A model generated the notes under the pieces. The model saw only the letters and a program-made list of their open reading frames with translations. It was not told where the DNA came from and ran no database searches. 64,000 bases of DNA from Pedobacter ginsengisoli (GTDB taxonomy: Bacteria; Bacteroidota; Bacteroidia; Sphingobacteriales; Sphingobacteriaceae), in assembly GCF_002736205.1 (NCBI RefSeq), contig NZ_CP024091.1, positions 5,267,555-5,331,554 on the forward strand, read 5' to 3'. The translations under genes and the position numbers were made by a program. Below are positions 16,283-25,408 of this stretch, in pieces. Positions within the stretch are counted from its first letter, which is position 1, and the number at the start of each line of letters is the position of its first letter.

Positions 16283-17098
16283 ATGTATAAGAAGCAACTT
16301 GTTTATTTTCTTGCAGTGTTTCTTTGTGGAATCAGTGCAAAAGCCCAGGTTTTTGAGGTTGGAGCTATTGCCGGTGGAGCAGGTTATTTAGGTGATCTGA
16401 ATCAAAATAGACCATTAAAAATAAGTGGGATGTCGGCCGGAGCATTTGTAAAAGTGAATATAGATCCATATTGGGCAGTTGGGCTCCACTATAATTATGG
16501 AAAGATAAAAGCAGATGATACCAAATCTACTAATGAACATTTTAGGAGTAGGGGGCTTAATTTTAACACAGCATTAAATGAAGTTAGCTTACAGGTAGAC
16601 TTTAATTTTTTTGAATACTTTGCGGGAGGAGGCACCAAGAACTTTTCTCCATATATTTTTACAGGAATAGGAGGGGTTTTATATAATCCTACAGCCAGAT
16701 ACCATAATGTTGCAGGGTTAGAGGATAGGAAATATTATTTAAGAGATTATTATACAGAAGGACAAAATGTGCCCTATAGAAATTATGCAATTACTATCCC
16801 TTATGGGGTAGGGGTAAAGGTAAAATTGAAAGAAAACTGGGGCTTGTTTAGTCAAATTGGTTATAGGACTGCCCACACTGATTATCTGGATGATGTTAGT
16901 GGTTTATATCCTGGGGCCACACATTGGGATAATGAGCCAAATCCAATGATAAATAAACTGCTTTCAAACCCGTCAAATCCTACTTCCACTGATTTTCAGT
17001 ACACTCAAAGAGGAGATTTTAGAAAAAGAGATACATATATGTTTGTAGGTATTGGCATATCTTATACCTTTGTGTCCCAAAAATGTTATACATTTTAG
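16283..17098 (+). CDS. DUF6089/PorG-like outer membrane beta-barrel protein
   Basis: A 271-residue outer-membrane protein with a signal peptide (residues 1-21, ending SAKAQ), glycine-rich beginning VGAIAGGAGYLGDLN, and many amphipathic strands such as VGLHYNYG and YMFVGIGISYTF. The beginning and the gene order nadK-this gene-uppS-bamA-ompH-ompH match the PorG family, a type IX secretion component in Porphyromonas. The barrel prediction is clear and the PorG role is inferred from context. The last residues run to 17098, just before uppS. Confidence 0.78.
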   Translation: MYKKQLVYFLAVFLCGISAKAQVFEVGAIAGGAGYLGDLNQNRPLKISGMSAGAFVKVNIDPYWAVGLHYNYGKIKADDTKSTNEHFRSRGLNFNTALNEVSLQVDFNFFEYFAGGGTKNFSPYIFTGIGGVLYNPTARYHNVAGLEDRKYYLRDYYTEGQNVPYRNYAITIPYGVGVKVKLKENWGLFSQIGYRTAHTDYLDDVSGLYPGATHWDNEPNPMINKLLSNPSNPTSTDFQYTQRGDFRKRDTYMFVGIGISYTFVSQKCYTF

Positions 17099-17117
17099 GC
17101 ATATTTGCAGGAAATTA

Positions 17118-17858
17118 ATGGGATTTAAAGAACAAATCGATATAACACGCTTGCCAGAGCACATTGCCATCATAATGGATGGAAATGGGCGATGGGCAAA
17201 AAATCAGGGTAAATTCAGGCACTTTGGTCATGAAAGTGGCGTATTGTCTGTAAAAGATATTGTAGAAGGTTGCGCTGATATAGGAATAAAATATTTAACT
17301 GTTTATGCTTTTTCAACAGAAAACTGGAACAGACCTATTGAAGAGGTTAATGCTTTGATGGAGTTGCTGATATCAACAATCAACCAGGAAACTGCAACCC
17401 TTAATAAAAATAACATCCGTTTAAATGCAATAGGCGATATTGCTTCGTTACCTCAAAAATGTATTGACGACTTACATAGCGCTATGGAAAATACAGCAAA
17501 AAATACCCGCTGTACTTTGACTTTAGCATTGAGTTATAGTGCTAAGTGGGAGATAGTTAATGCTGCTAAGAAACTGGCGCAGAAGGTGAAAGATCAGGAA
17601 TTAAATATTGAAGACATTAATGAAGAAAATTTTGCAGCTGAGTTAACTACAGTAAACATTCCTGATCCTGAACTGATGATCAGAACAAGCGGCGAGCATA
17701 GGGTTAGTAATTTCTTGTTATGGCAAATTGCCTATACAGAACTTTATTTTACTGAAACGCTATGGCCCGACTTTAGGCGAGAAGACCTTTTTGAGGCTAT
17801 TGTAGACTATCAAAAACGTGAACGCCGCTTTGGTAAAATTAGTGAACAACTGAACTAA
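17118..17858 (+). CDS. uppS: Isoprenyl transferase (undecaprenyl diphosphate synthase)
   Basis: Cis-prenyltransferase that extends farnesyl diphosphate to the C55 lipid carrier for peptidoglycan and other envelope polymers. The catalytic MDGNGRW motif is at residues 20-26, with Asp21 the key residue, followed by HFGHESG. RTSGEHRVSNFLLWQ near the C-terminus is the diphosphate-binding signature. The ATG at 17118 gives a 246-residue protein of normal length. The longer frame from 17052 overlaps the end of the upstream gene and is not credible. Confidence 0.95.
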   Translation: MGFKEQIDITRLPEHIAIIMDGNGRWAKNQGKFRHFGHESGVLSVKDIVEGCADIGIKYLTVYAFSTENWNRPIEEVNALMELLISTINQETATLNKNNIRLNAIGDIASLPQKCIDDLHSAMENTAKNTRCTLTLALSYSAKWEIVNAAKKLAQKVKDQELNIEDINEENFAAELTTVNIPDPELMIRTSGEHRVSNFLLWQIAYTELYFTETLWPDFRREDLFEAIVDYQKRERRFGKISEQLN

Positions 17859-17920
17859 TTTTACTTTTAACACTTTTTAACATGTGTTTAAATTAACTTA
17901 GCATCGATTTTAGATTGTAA

Positions 17921-20461
17921 ATGAAAAGAATATATCAACTCATATTATTGTTATTGATTGGTTTACCAACAATGGCACAGATTACCCGACCGTCCAATAC
18001 TGCACCGCCTACCCTTAAAGTTAAGGGGCTGGATTTGGATTATTTTAATCCAAAAGAGTACATTATTGGAGGGGTTACACTTACTGGAACTCATTTCATT
18101 GACAAGGAGGTAATTATTACTTTATCTAAGTTAATTAAGGGCGAAAGTATTGTTTTGCCCGGAGAGGCTACAGCCAATGCAATAAAAACTTTATGGGCTC
18201 AGGGCTTATTTGATGATGTGCAGTTAGACATAGCTAAAATAGTTGAGGATACTGTTTATTTTGATATTGAAGTAGTTGAACGACCTCGTTTAAGTTCATT
18301 TGAAATTAATGGTGTAAGTAAGTCGCAAAAAACTGATATTCTTGAAAAATTAAATGAGAAAAGTGGTAAATCTATTATCAACGACAATCTATACAATTCA
18401 ACAACTGCAACAATAAAGAAATTTCTTTTGGGTAAAGGTTACTTCTTTACTACTGTTGAGTATAAAACCAAACCTGATCCGAGTTTGGAGAACGGAATGG
18501 TTTTGCAAGTATTTGTTGATAAGGGTAGGAAAGTAAAAGTTCATGAGATAAACTTTTCAGGAAATAAGGATTTTTCATCAGCTAAGCTGCGTAAGTTCTT
18601 GAAGAAAACAAAACAGCAGGCGTTTTATAAAGTATTTGGCTCCGGAAAATTCAATAAGGAGAAATATGATGAAGATAAAGTAACACTTATTGCAAAAATG
18701 CAGGATAAGGGTTATCGTGATGCCGTTATCCTTAAGGATAGCATTTATCAGTATAGCGATAAGGCCATTGGCATTAATATCGAAGTATACGAAGGTCCTA
18801 AATATTATTTTGGTGATATTAGCTGGGCTGGTAATGCTAAGTATACAACTGATATATTAGAAAAAACACTTGGTATTGAAAAAGGCGAAGTATTTAGTGA
18901 AGAAAAGCTGGAAAAGAAATTAAGAGGCAGTGCCAACGGGGATGACGTTTCAAGTATTTATCTTAATGACGGTTATTTAACTTTCAACGTGGATCCGGTA
19001 CAGACTAAAATTCATGGCGATACTGTAGACGTTGAAATGCGTATTTATGAAGGACCACAGTATACCAATAACCGTATTACTTTAAAAGGAAATACCATTA
19101 CAAATGATAGGGTAGTACTAAGAGAGATCCGCACAAAACCGGGAGAAAAGTTCTCTAAAGATCTATTGATCCGTACTGTTCGCGAGATCGGACAATTGGG
19201 TAACTTTGATGAATCTAAAACGGTTCCTACCCCAAAACCGAATCCGGCAGATGGTACAGTAGATATCGAGTATGCAGTAGAAGAAAAGCCTTCAGATCAG
19301 ATTGAATTATCAGGTGGTTTTGGTGGTGGTAATATCATCGGAACACTAGGGCTTACATTTAATAACTTCTCATTAAAAAATATATTTAATCTGGATTCTT
19401 ACAAACCTTTGCCTAAAGGGGATGGACAGAAATTAAGTCTTCGTGGGCAAACAAATGGTAAGTATTATCAATCTTACAGTTTCTCTTTCTCTGAGCCTTG
19501 GCTTGGTGGTAAGAAACCAATCAGTTTTGGTGTAAGTGCTTTTACATCATTACAATCAAATGGTTTGAAAGCTGCTGATAGCAGGTTCCAAAAGATTCGA
19601 TTAAATGGTGTTACTGTTAGTTTAGGAAGAAGATTGAATTTTCCTGACAACTATTTCCAGTTAACCCATGCTATTAACGTTCAGCAATATATTTTGAATA
19701 ATTATCCGGGTTATTTATTTAGCACAGGTACTTCTTACAACCTAAACTTAACTCAGGAGCTTTCCAGAGATTCGAGAAATCATCAGATTTTCCCAACTGA
19801 GGGTTCATTCTTTAGATTCACTGTTCAGGCAACTCCTCCTTATTCTCTTTTGAACAATATAAACTACGCAACGGCGTCTGATAAACAACGTTATAAGTTT
19901 ACTGAATATCATAAATGGAAGTTCGAATCTCAATGGTTCCAAAGACTGGCTGGAAAATTCGTTGTAATGGCACAGGCTCAGTTTGGTTTCCTTGGAACAT
20001 ATAATTCGGCTGTTGGTGAATCAGCTTTCGAGCGTTTCAAATTAGGGGGTGATGGTATGCAGGGATTTGATTTCTTACAAGGTTCAGAAGTAATTAAAAT
20101 GCGTGGATATGCAAATAATGCAGTTATTCCACAAGGATCGAATGCAACTATTGCACAGAATTCTGGAAGTCCTATCTTTACCAAGTATGTTATGGAATTG
20201 AGGTATCCGGTTATTGCTAGCCAGCAAGCAACAGCTTTTATCTTGGCATTTGCTGAGGGTGGTAATACCTGGAACAAGTTTGGTGATTTTAATCCGTTTA
20301 ATGTTAGAAGAACAGCAGGTATTGGTGCTAGAATATTTTTACCGATATTTGGAATGTTGGGAATTGATTATGGTCATGCCTTTGATAAAATTCCAGGCAT
20401 TACTGATGGCGGAAGACAAAACTTTACCTTCAGTATTGCACAACAATTGGGAGGACTTTAA
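17921..20461 (+). CDS. bamA: Outer membrane protein assembly factor BamA
   Basis: Omp85-family protein that inserts beta-barrel proteins into the outer membrane. It has a signal peptide (about residues 1-20, ending PTMAQ), a series of POTRA repeats to about residue 450 (for example VYEGPKYYFGDISWAGN and IYEGPQYTNNRITLKGN at repeat junctions) and a 16-strand barrel with the late-barrel segment YVMELRYPV and the C-terminal FTFSIAQQLGG. At 846 residues the length is typical of Bacteroidota. It is followed by two OmpH/Skp chaperone genes, the usual order. Confidence 0.96.
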   Translation: MKRIYQLILLLLIGLPTMAQITRPSNTAPPTLKVKGLDLDYFNPKEYIIGGVTLTGTHFIDKEVIITLSKLIKGESIVLPGEATANAIKTLWAQGLFDDVQLDIAKIVEDTVYFDIEVVERPRLSSFEINGVSKSQKTDILEKLNEKSGKSIINDNLYNSTTATIKKFLLGKGYFFTTVEYKTKPDPSLENGMVLQVFVDKGRKVKVHEINFSGNKDFSSAKLRKFLKKTKQQAFYKVFGSGKFNKEKYDEDKVTLIAKMQDKGYRDAVILKDSIYQYSDKAIGINIEVYEGPKYYFGDISWAGNAKYTTDILEKTLGIEKGEVFSEEKLEKKLRGSANGDDVSSIYLNDGYLTFNVDPVQTKIHGDTVDVEMRIYEGPQYTNNRITLKGNTITNDRVVLREIRTKPGEKFSKDLLIRTVREIGQLGNFDESKTVPTPKPNPADGTVDIEYAVEEKPSDQIELSGGFGGGNIIGTLGLTFNNFSLKNIFNLDSYKPLPKGDGQKLSLRGQTNGKYYQSYSFSFSEPWLGGKKPISFGVSAFTSLQSNGLKAADSRFQKIRLNGVTVSLGRRLNFPDNYFQLTHAINVQQYILNNYPGYLFSTGTSYNLNLTQELSRDSRNHQIFPTEGSFFRFTVQATPPYSLLNNINYATASDKQRYKFTEYHKWKFESQWFQRLAGKFVVMAQAQFGFLGTYNSAVGESAFERFKLGGDGMQGFDFLQGSEVIKMRGYANNAVIPQGSNATIAQNSGSPIFTKYVMELRYPVIASQQATAFILAFAEGGNTWNKFGDFNPFNVRRTAGIGARIFLPIFGMLGIDYGHAFDKIPGITDGGRQNFTFSIAQQLGGL

Positions 20462-20476
20462 TTAATGCTTTTAAAT

Positions 20477-21007
20477 ATGAAAAAATATTTTTTAATATGC
20501 TTTTTACTTTTTACAGGGTTTGGGGCATTTGCACAAAAGTTTGCTTACGTAGATACTGAATATATACTTAAACATTTGCCTGAGTATAAATCTGCATTGG
20601 ATCAAATGAATGTGTTATCTCAGCAATGGCAAGAAAAAGTTGATGCAAACTTTACTGAGATTGATAAGATGTATAAAGCTTATCAGGCAGATCAGGTATT
20701 GTTAACGGAAGACATGCGCAAGAGAAGAGAAAATGAGATCATTGAAAAAGAAAAAGCAGCAAAAGAATTTCAGCGTAAAATATTTGGTCCTGATGGGGAT
20801 CTTTTTCAAACTCGCTCAAAATTGTTAAGTCCAATTCAGGATAAGGTTACAAAGGCTATTGCTGAAATAGCCAAAGTTAAGCTTCTGGATTTTATATTTG
20901 ATAAAAGTAGTGAAGCTACAATGATGATATATGCGAGCAGTACTTATGACGTAAGTAACGACGTTATAGTTAGATTGGGTTTCAAACCAGGAACAATGTT
21001 GAAATAA
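20477..21007 (+). CDS. OmpH/Skp family periplasmic chaperone (first copy)
   Basis: Periplasmic holdase that keeps outer-membrane proteins soluble on the way to BamA. From the ATG at 20477 it has a standard signal peptide (MKKYFLICFLLFTGFGAFAQ) and about 155 mature residues: the KFAYVDTEYILKHLPEY beginning, a long charged coiled coil, and the conserved LSPIQDKVTKAIAEIAK return helix. An in-frame ATG at 20465, four bases after bamA, would add four residues. The absence of a gap indicates co-transcription with bamA and the second ompH. Confidence 0.92.
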   Translation: MKKYFLICFLLFTGFGAFAQKFAYVDTEYILKHLPEYKSALDQMNVLSQQWQEKVDANFTEIDKMYKAYQADQVLLTEDMRKRRENEIIEKEKAAKEFQRKIFGPDGDLFQTRSKLLSPIQDKVTKAIAEIAKVKLLDFIFDKSSEATMMIYASSTYDVSNDVIVRLGFKPGTMLK

Positions 21008-21052
21008 ACACACAAACAGATAAATTAAAAACAATTATTAAGAAAAATAGAG

Positions 21053-21616
21053 ATGAGAAAGTTAATGAACGCATTTTTTGTAACAGCTGGGTTATTGTTC
21101 ACTGTTAACATAGCAAATGCACAACAAAAATTGGCGCACTTAAATTCAGCAGCTATTATTGAAGCAATGCCTGAAGTTAAAACCGCCAGAACCACATTAG
21201 AGGCCTTTCAAAAAACGAAAACTGCTGATATTGATAAAATGATTTCTGAATATCAGACTAAACTTAAAGCTGCTCAGGACAAAGAAAAAACTTTGAGCGA
21301 AGCAAATAAGGAAACTGTTGGTAAGGAATTACAAACAGCTGGTGCTGAATTGCAAGATTTAGAGAAACGCATTACAGATGCAAGAACTAAAGCTCAACAA
21401 GAATTAGAGCAAAAAAATGCAGAATTATTTAACCCAATTCAAGTAAAAGCCGATGCTGCTATTAAAGCAGTTTCAAAAGAAAAAGGATTTACTTATGTGT
21501 TTGATACTGCAAACCAGGGATTAGTTTACTGGGATGGTGGCGAAGACATCACACCTCTTGTAAAAACTAAATTAGGTATTGCTGCTACTGCTGCAACTCC
21601 TGCACCTAAAAAATAA
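21053..21616 (+). CDS. OmpH/Skp family periplasmic chaperone (second copy)
   Basis: Second Skp-like chaperone, 187 residues, with a signal peptide (residues 1-23, ending NIANAQ), a KLAHLNSAAIIEAMPEV beginning parallel to the first copy, a coiled coil rich in Lys, Glu and Ala, and a return helix NPIQVKADAAIKAVSKEK. A short Ala/Thr/Pro/Lys tail ends it. It lies 45 bases after the first copy and is closed by a strong terminator at 21685-21719, so it is the last gene of the envelope operon. Confidence 0.92.
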   Translation: MRKLMNAFFVTAGLLFTVNIANAQQKLAHLNSAAIIEAMPEVKTARTTLEAFQKTKTADIDKMISEYQTKLKAAQDKEKTLSEANKETVGKELQTAGAELQDLEKRITDARTKAQQELEQKNAELFNPIQVKADAAIKAVSKEKGFTYVFDTANQGLVYWDGGEDITPLVKTKLGIAATAATPAPKK

Positions 21617-21684
21617 TTGAAAATCAAATCTCTGTCAGAACATTTAAAAGAAAACAGTTAACAGAGCAAAAAATATCTAAATTG

Positions 21685-21719
21685 CGGGATTGAGTGATAA
21701 AACTCAATCCCGTTTTTTT
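21685..21719 (+). terminator. Strong intrinsic terminator after the ompH pair
   Basis: A perfect 11-bp stem (CGGGATTGAGT with ACTCAATCCCG) is followed by seven T. Because the terminator lies over an alternative upstream start of murI at 21690, the murI start must be the later ATG at 21723. Confidence 0.93.
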
Positions 21720-21722
21720 ATA

Positions 21723-22553
21723 ATGAATATTAAGCATTCCATTGGTGTTTTCGACTCAGGTTATGGTGGTTTAACTGTGTTTAAATCAATAGCTGAAAAA
21801 CTTCCGAAGTACAACTACATTTATTTTGGTGATAATGCGCGCTCACCTTATGGAGATCATTCGTTTGAAACTGTTTACCAATATACTTTAGAATGTGTAG
21901 AGTGGTTATTTGCTCAAGGATGTCAATTGGTTATTCTGGCGTGTAATACAGCTTCGGCAAAAGCTCTCCGTTCAATACAGCAAAATGTATTGCCTTTTAA
22001 ATATCCAGATAACAGAGTTCTTGGCGTGATCAGGCCAACAGCAGAAATAGTGGGCTCGTTTACTTCATCAAATACTATTGGAGTAATGGGAACCCGGGGG
22101 ACGATTAATTCTGAGTCTTATCTGATAGAAATTAATAAATTTTTTCCTGAAGTGAAGGTTCTGCAGCAAAGTTGTCCGATGTGGGTGCCTCTTGTGGAAA
22201 ATAACGAACACCTTGATCCTGGTGCAGACTATTTTGTAGAGAAATATATTAAGGAATTGTTGGAGAAGGATAGTAATATTGATTGTATCCTTTTAGCTTG
22301 TACACATTACCCCTTGCTTATCCCTAAAATAATGGAGAAACTTCCAGAGAATGTAAGTATCTTAGGGCAGGGTGATATTGTTGCTGATAGCCTTGTATTG
22401 TATCTGAAAAATCATCCCGAAATTGAATCAATGGTAGCAACAGAGGGAAAGAAATCATTTTATACTTCCGGCGATGAGGAAGTCTTTAACCGGCATGCAA
22501 CAATATTTTTTGGATCTGAGGTTGTTTCGCATCATATTTCCCTGAAAATCTGA
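21723..22553 (+). CDS. murI: Glutamate racemase
   Basis: Makes D-glutamate from L-glutamate for peptidoglycan. The two catalytic cysteines are Cys74 (ILACNTAS) and Cys193 (LLACTHYPL), with the FDSGYGGLTV beginning at residues 10-19 and GDNARSPYG at 37-45. The start at 21723 gives 276 residues, normal for the family. It directly follows the terminator of the envelope operon, so it needs its own promoter, or depends on read-through. Confidence 0.95.
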   Translation: MNIKHSIGVFDSGYGGLTVFKSIAEKLPKYNYIYFGDNARSPYGDHSFETVYQYTLECVEWLFAQGCQLVILACNTASAKALRSIQQNVLPFKYPDNRVLGVIRPTAEIVGSFTSSNTIGVMGTRGTINSESYLIEINKFFPEVKVLQQSCPMWVPLVENNEHLDPGADYFVEKYIKELLEKDSNIDCILLACTHYPLLIPKIMEKLPENVSILGQGDIVADSLVLYLKNHPEIESMVATEGKKSFYTSGDEEVFNRHATIFFGSEVVSHHISLKI

Positions 22554-22611
22554 TGATTGTAATCTGACGTAAAGATTGAATTTCTTTCTAGGTTCTGATT
22601 ATTATTAAAGG

Positions 22612-22619
22612 TAAATTTG
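22612..22619 (+). promoter_or_regulatory. -7 element (TAAATTTG) for the amidophosphoribosyltransferase gene
   Basis: This is an exact TAnnTTTG match 18 bases before the ATG at 22638. Confidence 0.55.
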
Positions 22620-22637
22620 CGGCTCAAATAACACATA

Positions 22638-24539
22638 ATGAGTGACTCAATAAAACATGAATGCGGAATTGCCTTTATCCGCCTTTTAAAACCTCTCTCA
22701 TACTACCAGCAAAAATACGGGACTGCACTTTATGGACTTAACAAGCTTTACCTGTTAATGGAAAAGCAGCACAACCGTGGGCAGGATGGAGCAGGGATTG
22801 CAACAATTAAACTAGACGTAAAACCAGGTCATCGCTATATAAGCAGATACCGCTCAATGGCACAAAATGCTGTTGCAGATATTTTTGGTTACGTTCAGCA
22901 CAAATTTGTTGATATTCAAAACGAAACTCCTGAGTTAATGCAGGATGCAGAGTGGTTAAAAAACAATGTGAGTTTTATTGGCGAAGTTTTACTTGGTCAT
23001 TTACGTTATGGAACACACGGAAAAAATAGTATTGAGAACTGTCACCCATTTTTACGTCAAAACAATTGGATGACCCGTAATCTTGTTATTGCTGGTAATT
23101 TTAACATGACAAATGTTGATGAGTTACTTGAACAGCTTTATGAACTTGGTCAGCATCCAAAAGAACAGGCTGATACGGTTACAGTTTTAGAAAAAATAGG
23201 CCATTTCCTTGATGATGAAAATCAGGAGCTTTTTGATGAGTATAAAAAAGAAGGTCTTGATAATGTTCAGATCACTCATAAAATCTCTGAGAATTTAGAC
23301 ATCGCAAAAATCTTAAAACGTTCTGCAAAAAATTGGGATGGAGGATATGCAATTTCCGGTATTGTTGGAAACGGCGATGCATTTATTCTTCGTGATCCTT
23401 CTGGTATTCGTCCTGCTTACTATTATCAGGATGATGAGATTGTTGTTGCAGCTTCAGAGAGACCGGCAATTCAGACGGCATTTAATATTCCATTTAAAGA
23501 TGTTAAAGAAATTGAACCTGGTCATGCTCTAATCGTTAAGAAAAACGGTAAAGTAACGCAAGAGATATTTAGAGAACCTGAAACAAAACGAGCATGTTCT
23601 TTTGAGCGTATCTATTTTTCAAGAGGTAGCGATGCTGAAATCTATAGAGAAAGAAAGCATTTAGGGGCGTTACTTTGTAAGCAAATACTTAGTGCAGTAA
23701 AATCGGATTTAAAAAACACAGTATTCTCTTTTATCCCTAATACTGCCGAAGTTTCGTTTTATGGAATGGTTGAAGGGTTACATAGTTACATCAGAAATGT
23801 ACAAAAAGATACTTTATTGCATCGTAAAGATTCCTTGAATGACGAACAATTGGATGAGCTATTGTCCATGTCGCCAAGGGTAGAGAAATTAGCGATTAAA
23901 GATGTTAAGTTAAGAACATTTATTACACAGGACGCAGATAGAGGTGATATGGTTGCCCATGTTTATGATACCACATACGGTGTAATAAAAAATCATACAG
24001 ATACTTTAGTGGCGGTAGACGATTCAATTGTTCGAGGTACAACTCTTAAACAGAGTATTATCAAAATTATTGATAGACTGCACCCTAAAAAGATCATTAT
24101 TGTTTCATCGGCACCTCAGATCCGTTATCCGGATTGCTATGGTATTGATATGTCTAAGATGGGGCAGTTTGTTGCTTTTGAAGCCGCAATTCAGCTTTTA
24201 AAATCTCGTGGTATGGAACATGTGATAGAGGAAGTATATCAAAAATGTAAAGCTTCATTATTGCTTCCAAAAGAGGAGATTGTAAATCATGTAAAGGATA
24301 TTTACAGGCCGTTTACACAAGAAGAAATCTCTGCACAAATTACTAAGATCATAACTCCGACTAATATCAGTGCTGAGGTAGAAGTGATTTATCAGACTTT
24401 AGATAACTTACATATTGCTTGCCCAAATCACACAGGTGATTGGTACTTCTCAGGCAATTACCCAACTCCTGGAGGAAATAAGGTTGTTAACAAAGCCTTT
24501 GTAAACTGGAAAGAAGGAAATAACCAAAGAGCTTACTAG
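22638..24539 (+). CDS. purF: Amidophosphoribosyltransferase (long Bacteroidota form)
   Basis: First committed enzyme of purine synthesis: an N-terminal Ntn-type glutaminase and a C-terminal phosphoribosyltransferase. The catalytic cysteine is Cys9 in KHECGIAF, exposed after processing. NRGQDGAGIA and GHLRYGTHG are glutaminase landmarks, FSRGSDAEIY precedes the second domain, and VAVDDSIVRGTT is the PRPP loop. At 633 residues it is longer than the roughly 500-residue E. coli enzyme, with extra segments in both domains, a form I associate with this phylum. It is a single gene with its own promoter and terminator. Confidence 0.9.
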   Translation: MSDSIKHECGIAFIRLLKPLSYYQQKYGTALYGLNKLYLLMEKQHNRGQDGAGIATIKLDVKPGHRYISRYRSMAQNAVADIFGYVQHKFVDIQNETPELMQDAEWLKNNVSFIGEVLLGHLRYGTHGKNSIENCHPFLRQNNWMTRNLVIAGNFNMTNVDELLEQLYELGQHPKEQADTVTVLEKIGHFLDDENQELFDEYKKEGLDNVQITHKISENLDIAKILKRSAKNWDGGYAISGIVGNGDAFILRDPSGIRPAYYYQDDEIVVAASERPAIQTAFNIPFKDVKEIEPGHALIVKKNGKVTQEIFREPETKRACSFERIYFSRGSDAEIYRERKHLGALLCKQILSAVKSDLKNTVFSFIPNTAEVSFYGMVEGLHSYIRNVQKDTLLHRKDSLNDEQLDELLSMSPRVEKLAIKDVKLRTFITQDADRGDMVAHVYDTTYGVIKNHTDTLVAVDDSIVRGTTLKQSIIKIIDRLHPKKIIIVSSAPQIRYPDCYGIDMSKMGQFVAFEAAIQLLKSRGMEHVIEEVYQKCKASLLLPKEEIVNHVKDIYRPFTQEEISAQITKIITPTNISAEVEVIYQTLDNLHIACPNHTGDWYFSGNYPTPGGNKVVNKAFVNWKEGNNQRAY

Positions 24540-24556
24540 TAAGTTAATCATCAAAT

Positions 24557-24601
24557 AAAAAAGGCCCCGGTTTGTATGTCAAATATACCGGGGCCTTTTT
24601 T
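24557..24601. terminator. Bidirectional intrinsic terminator
   Basis: A 15-bp stem of A6 plus GGCCCCGGT pairs with ACCGGGGCC plus T6. It serves both purF (plus) and the converging LysE-family gene (minus). Confidence 0.93.
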
Positions 24602-24612
24602 ATTATATTTAT

Positions 24613-25239
24613 TTACATATTATATTTAATAAATACCTGAATAAATAATCTGATCGCAAAGATTAATATCACAGCCCCTGCAATTTTATTGAGGTTCTGG
24701 ATGCTTTTTTCTTTTATTCTGTACCTTAATTTCGCTGCGTAATAGGTTTTAATACAGTCAACCGAAAGCTGGGTTGCCATTGCTATTACAAAGAATACAA
24801 CCTTTTCTGCCATGTCATAATGGAGCTGAACAGAAATAATACCTCCAACCATAATCCAGAACATTAAAGTGGAAGGGGATAACAGGCACATTAAAAATCC
24901 TTTTAGGATATAGCCTCTTTTTTTGATTTTTACCGTTTCTGAGATATCGTAACTTACTTTTACTTTACTGAAAAGATAGTAAAGGCCAATTCCAAAAAGA
25001 AACAGCCCGCCAATAATACCAATATATTGATTGTACTCAGATTTATAGTCAACAAATTGTGAACTGAATATAGTAAGCGATATAAAAATTATGTCGCTGA
25101 AAACTACTCCTATAGCTAAAGAGAAACCAGCTTTAAAGCCTTTTTCAATGCTGGTTTTTATCATGGAAAAAAATACGGGACCCGTTAAAAACGAAAATAA
25201 AATCCCCGCACCTATCCCTTGTAATATTGCTTCAAACAT
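24613..25239 (-). CDS. LysE family transporter
   Basis: Inner-membrane exporter of the LysE/RhtB family, 208 residues with about six membrane segments. It begins with the usual GIGAGILFSFLTGPVFF region and has GFSLAIGVVFSDI in the next helix. Members export basic or neutral amino acids, or homoserine lactone-like compounds. The substrate cannot be told here. It is a single minus-strand gene between purF and the FHS-type transporter and shares the bidirectional terminator with purF. Confidence 0.88.
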   Translation of the reverse strand: MFEAILQGIGAGILFSFLTGPVFFSMIKTSIEKGFKAGFSLAIGVVFSDIIFISLTIFSSQFVDYKSEYNQYIGIIGGLFLFGIGLYYLFSKVKVSYDISETVKIKKRGYILKGFLMCLLSPSTLMFWIMVGGIISVQLHYDMAEKVVFFVIAMATQLSVDCIKTYYAAKLRYRIKEKSIQNLNKIAGAVILIFAIRLFIQVFIKYNM

Positions 25240-25408
25240 TCAGCTTAACATATATAATACGCTAATATGCGATTTTTAAACATAAAGTGACCTTATTTTT
25301 TTACTAGTTTTCATACAGATATATAACACTCTGTATTGTGTAAACATTACACTTTAGCTTATAGTTTTTTTTATTTATGTTTAGCATTCTAAAAAACCAA
25401 GTTTAAAA

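Noticed and set aside
17052..17117. A longer N-terminus for UppS starting at 17052
   Set aside because: The extra 22 residues overlap the upstream barrel gene and do not fit the family, while the ATG at 17118 starts a normal N-terminus.
19978..20277. A 99-codon minus-strand frame opposite the bamA barrel
   Set aside because: It has no start context or domain, and the plus-strand frame is a certain gene.
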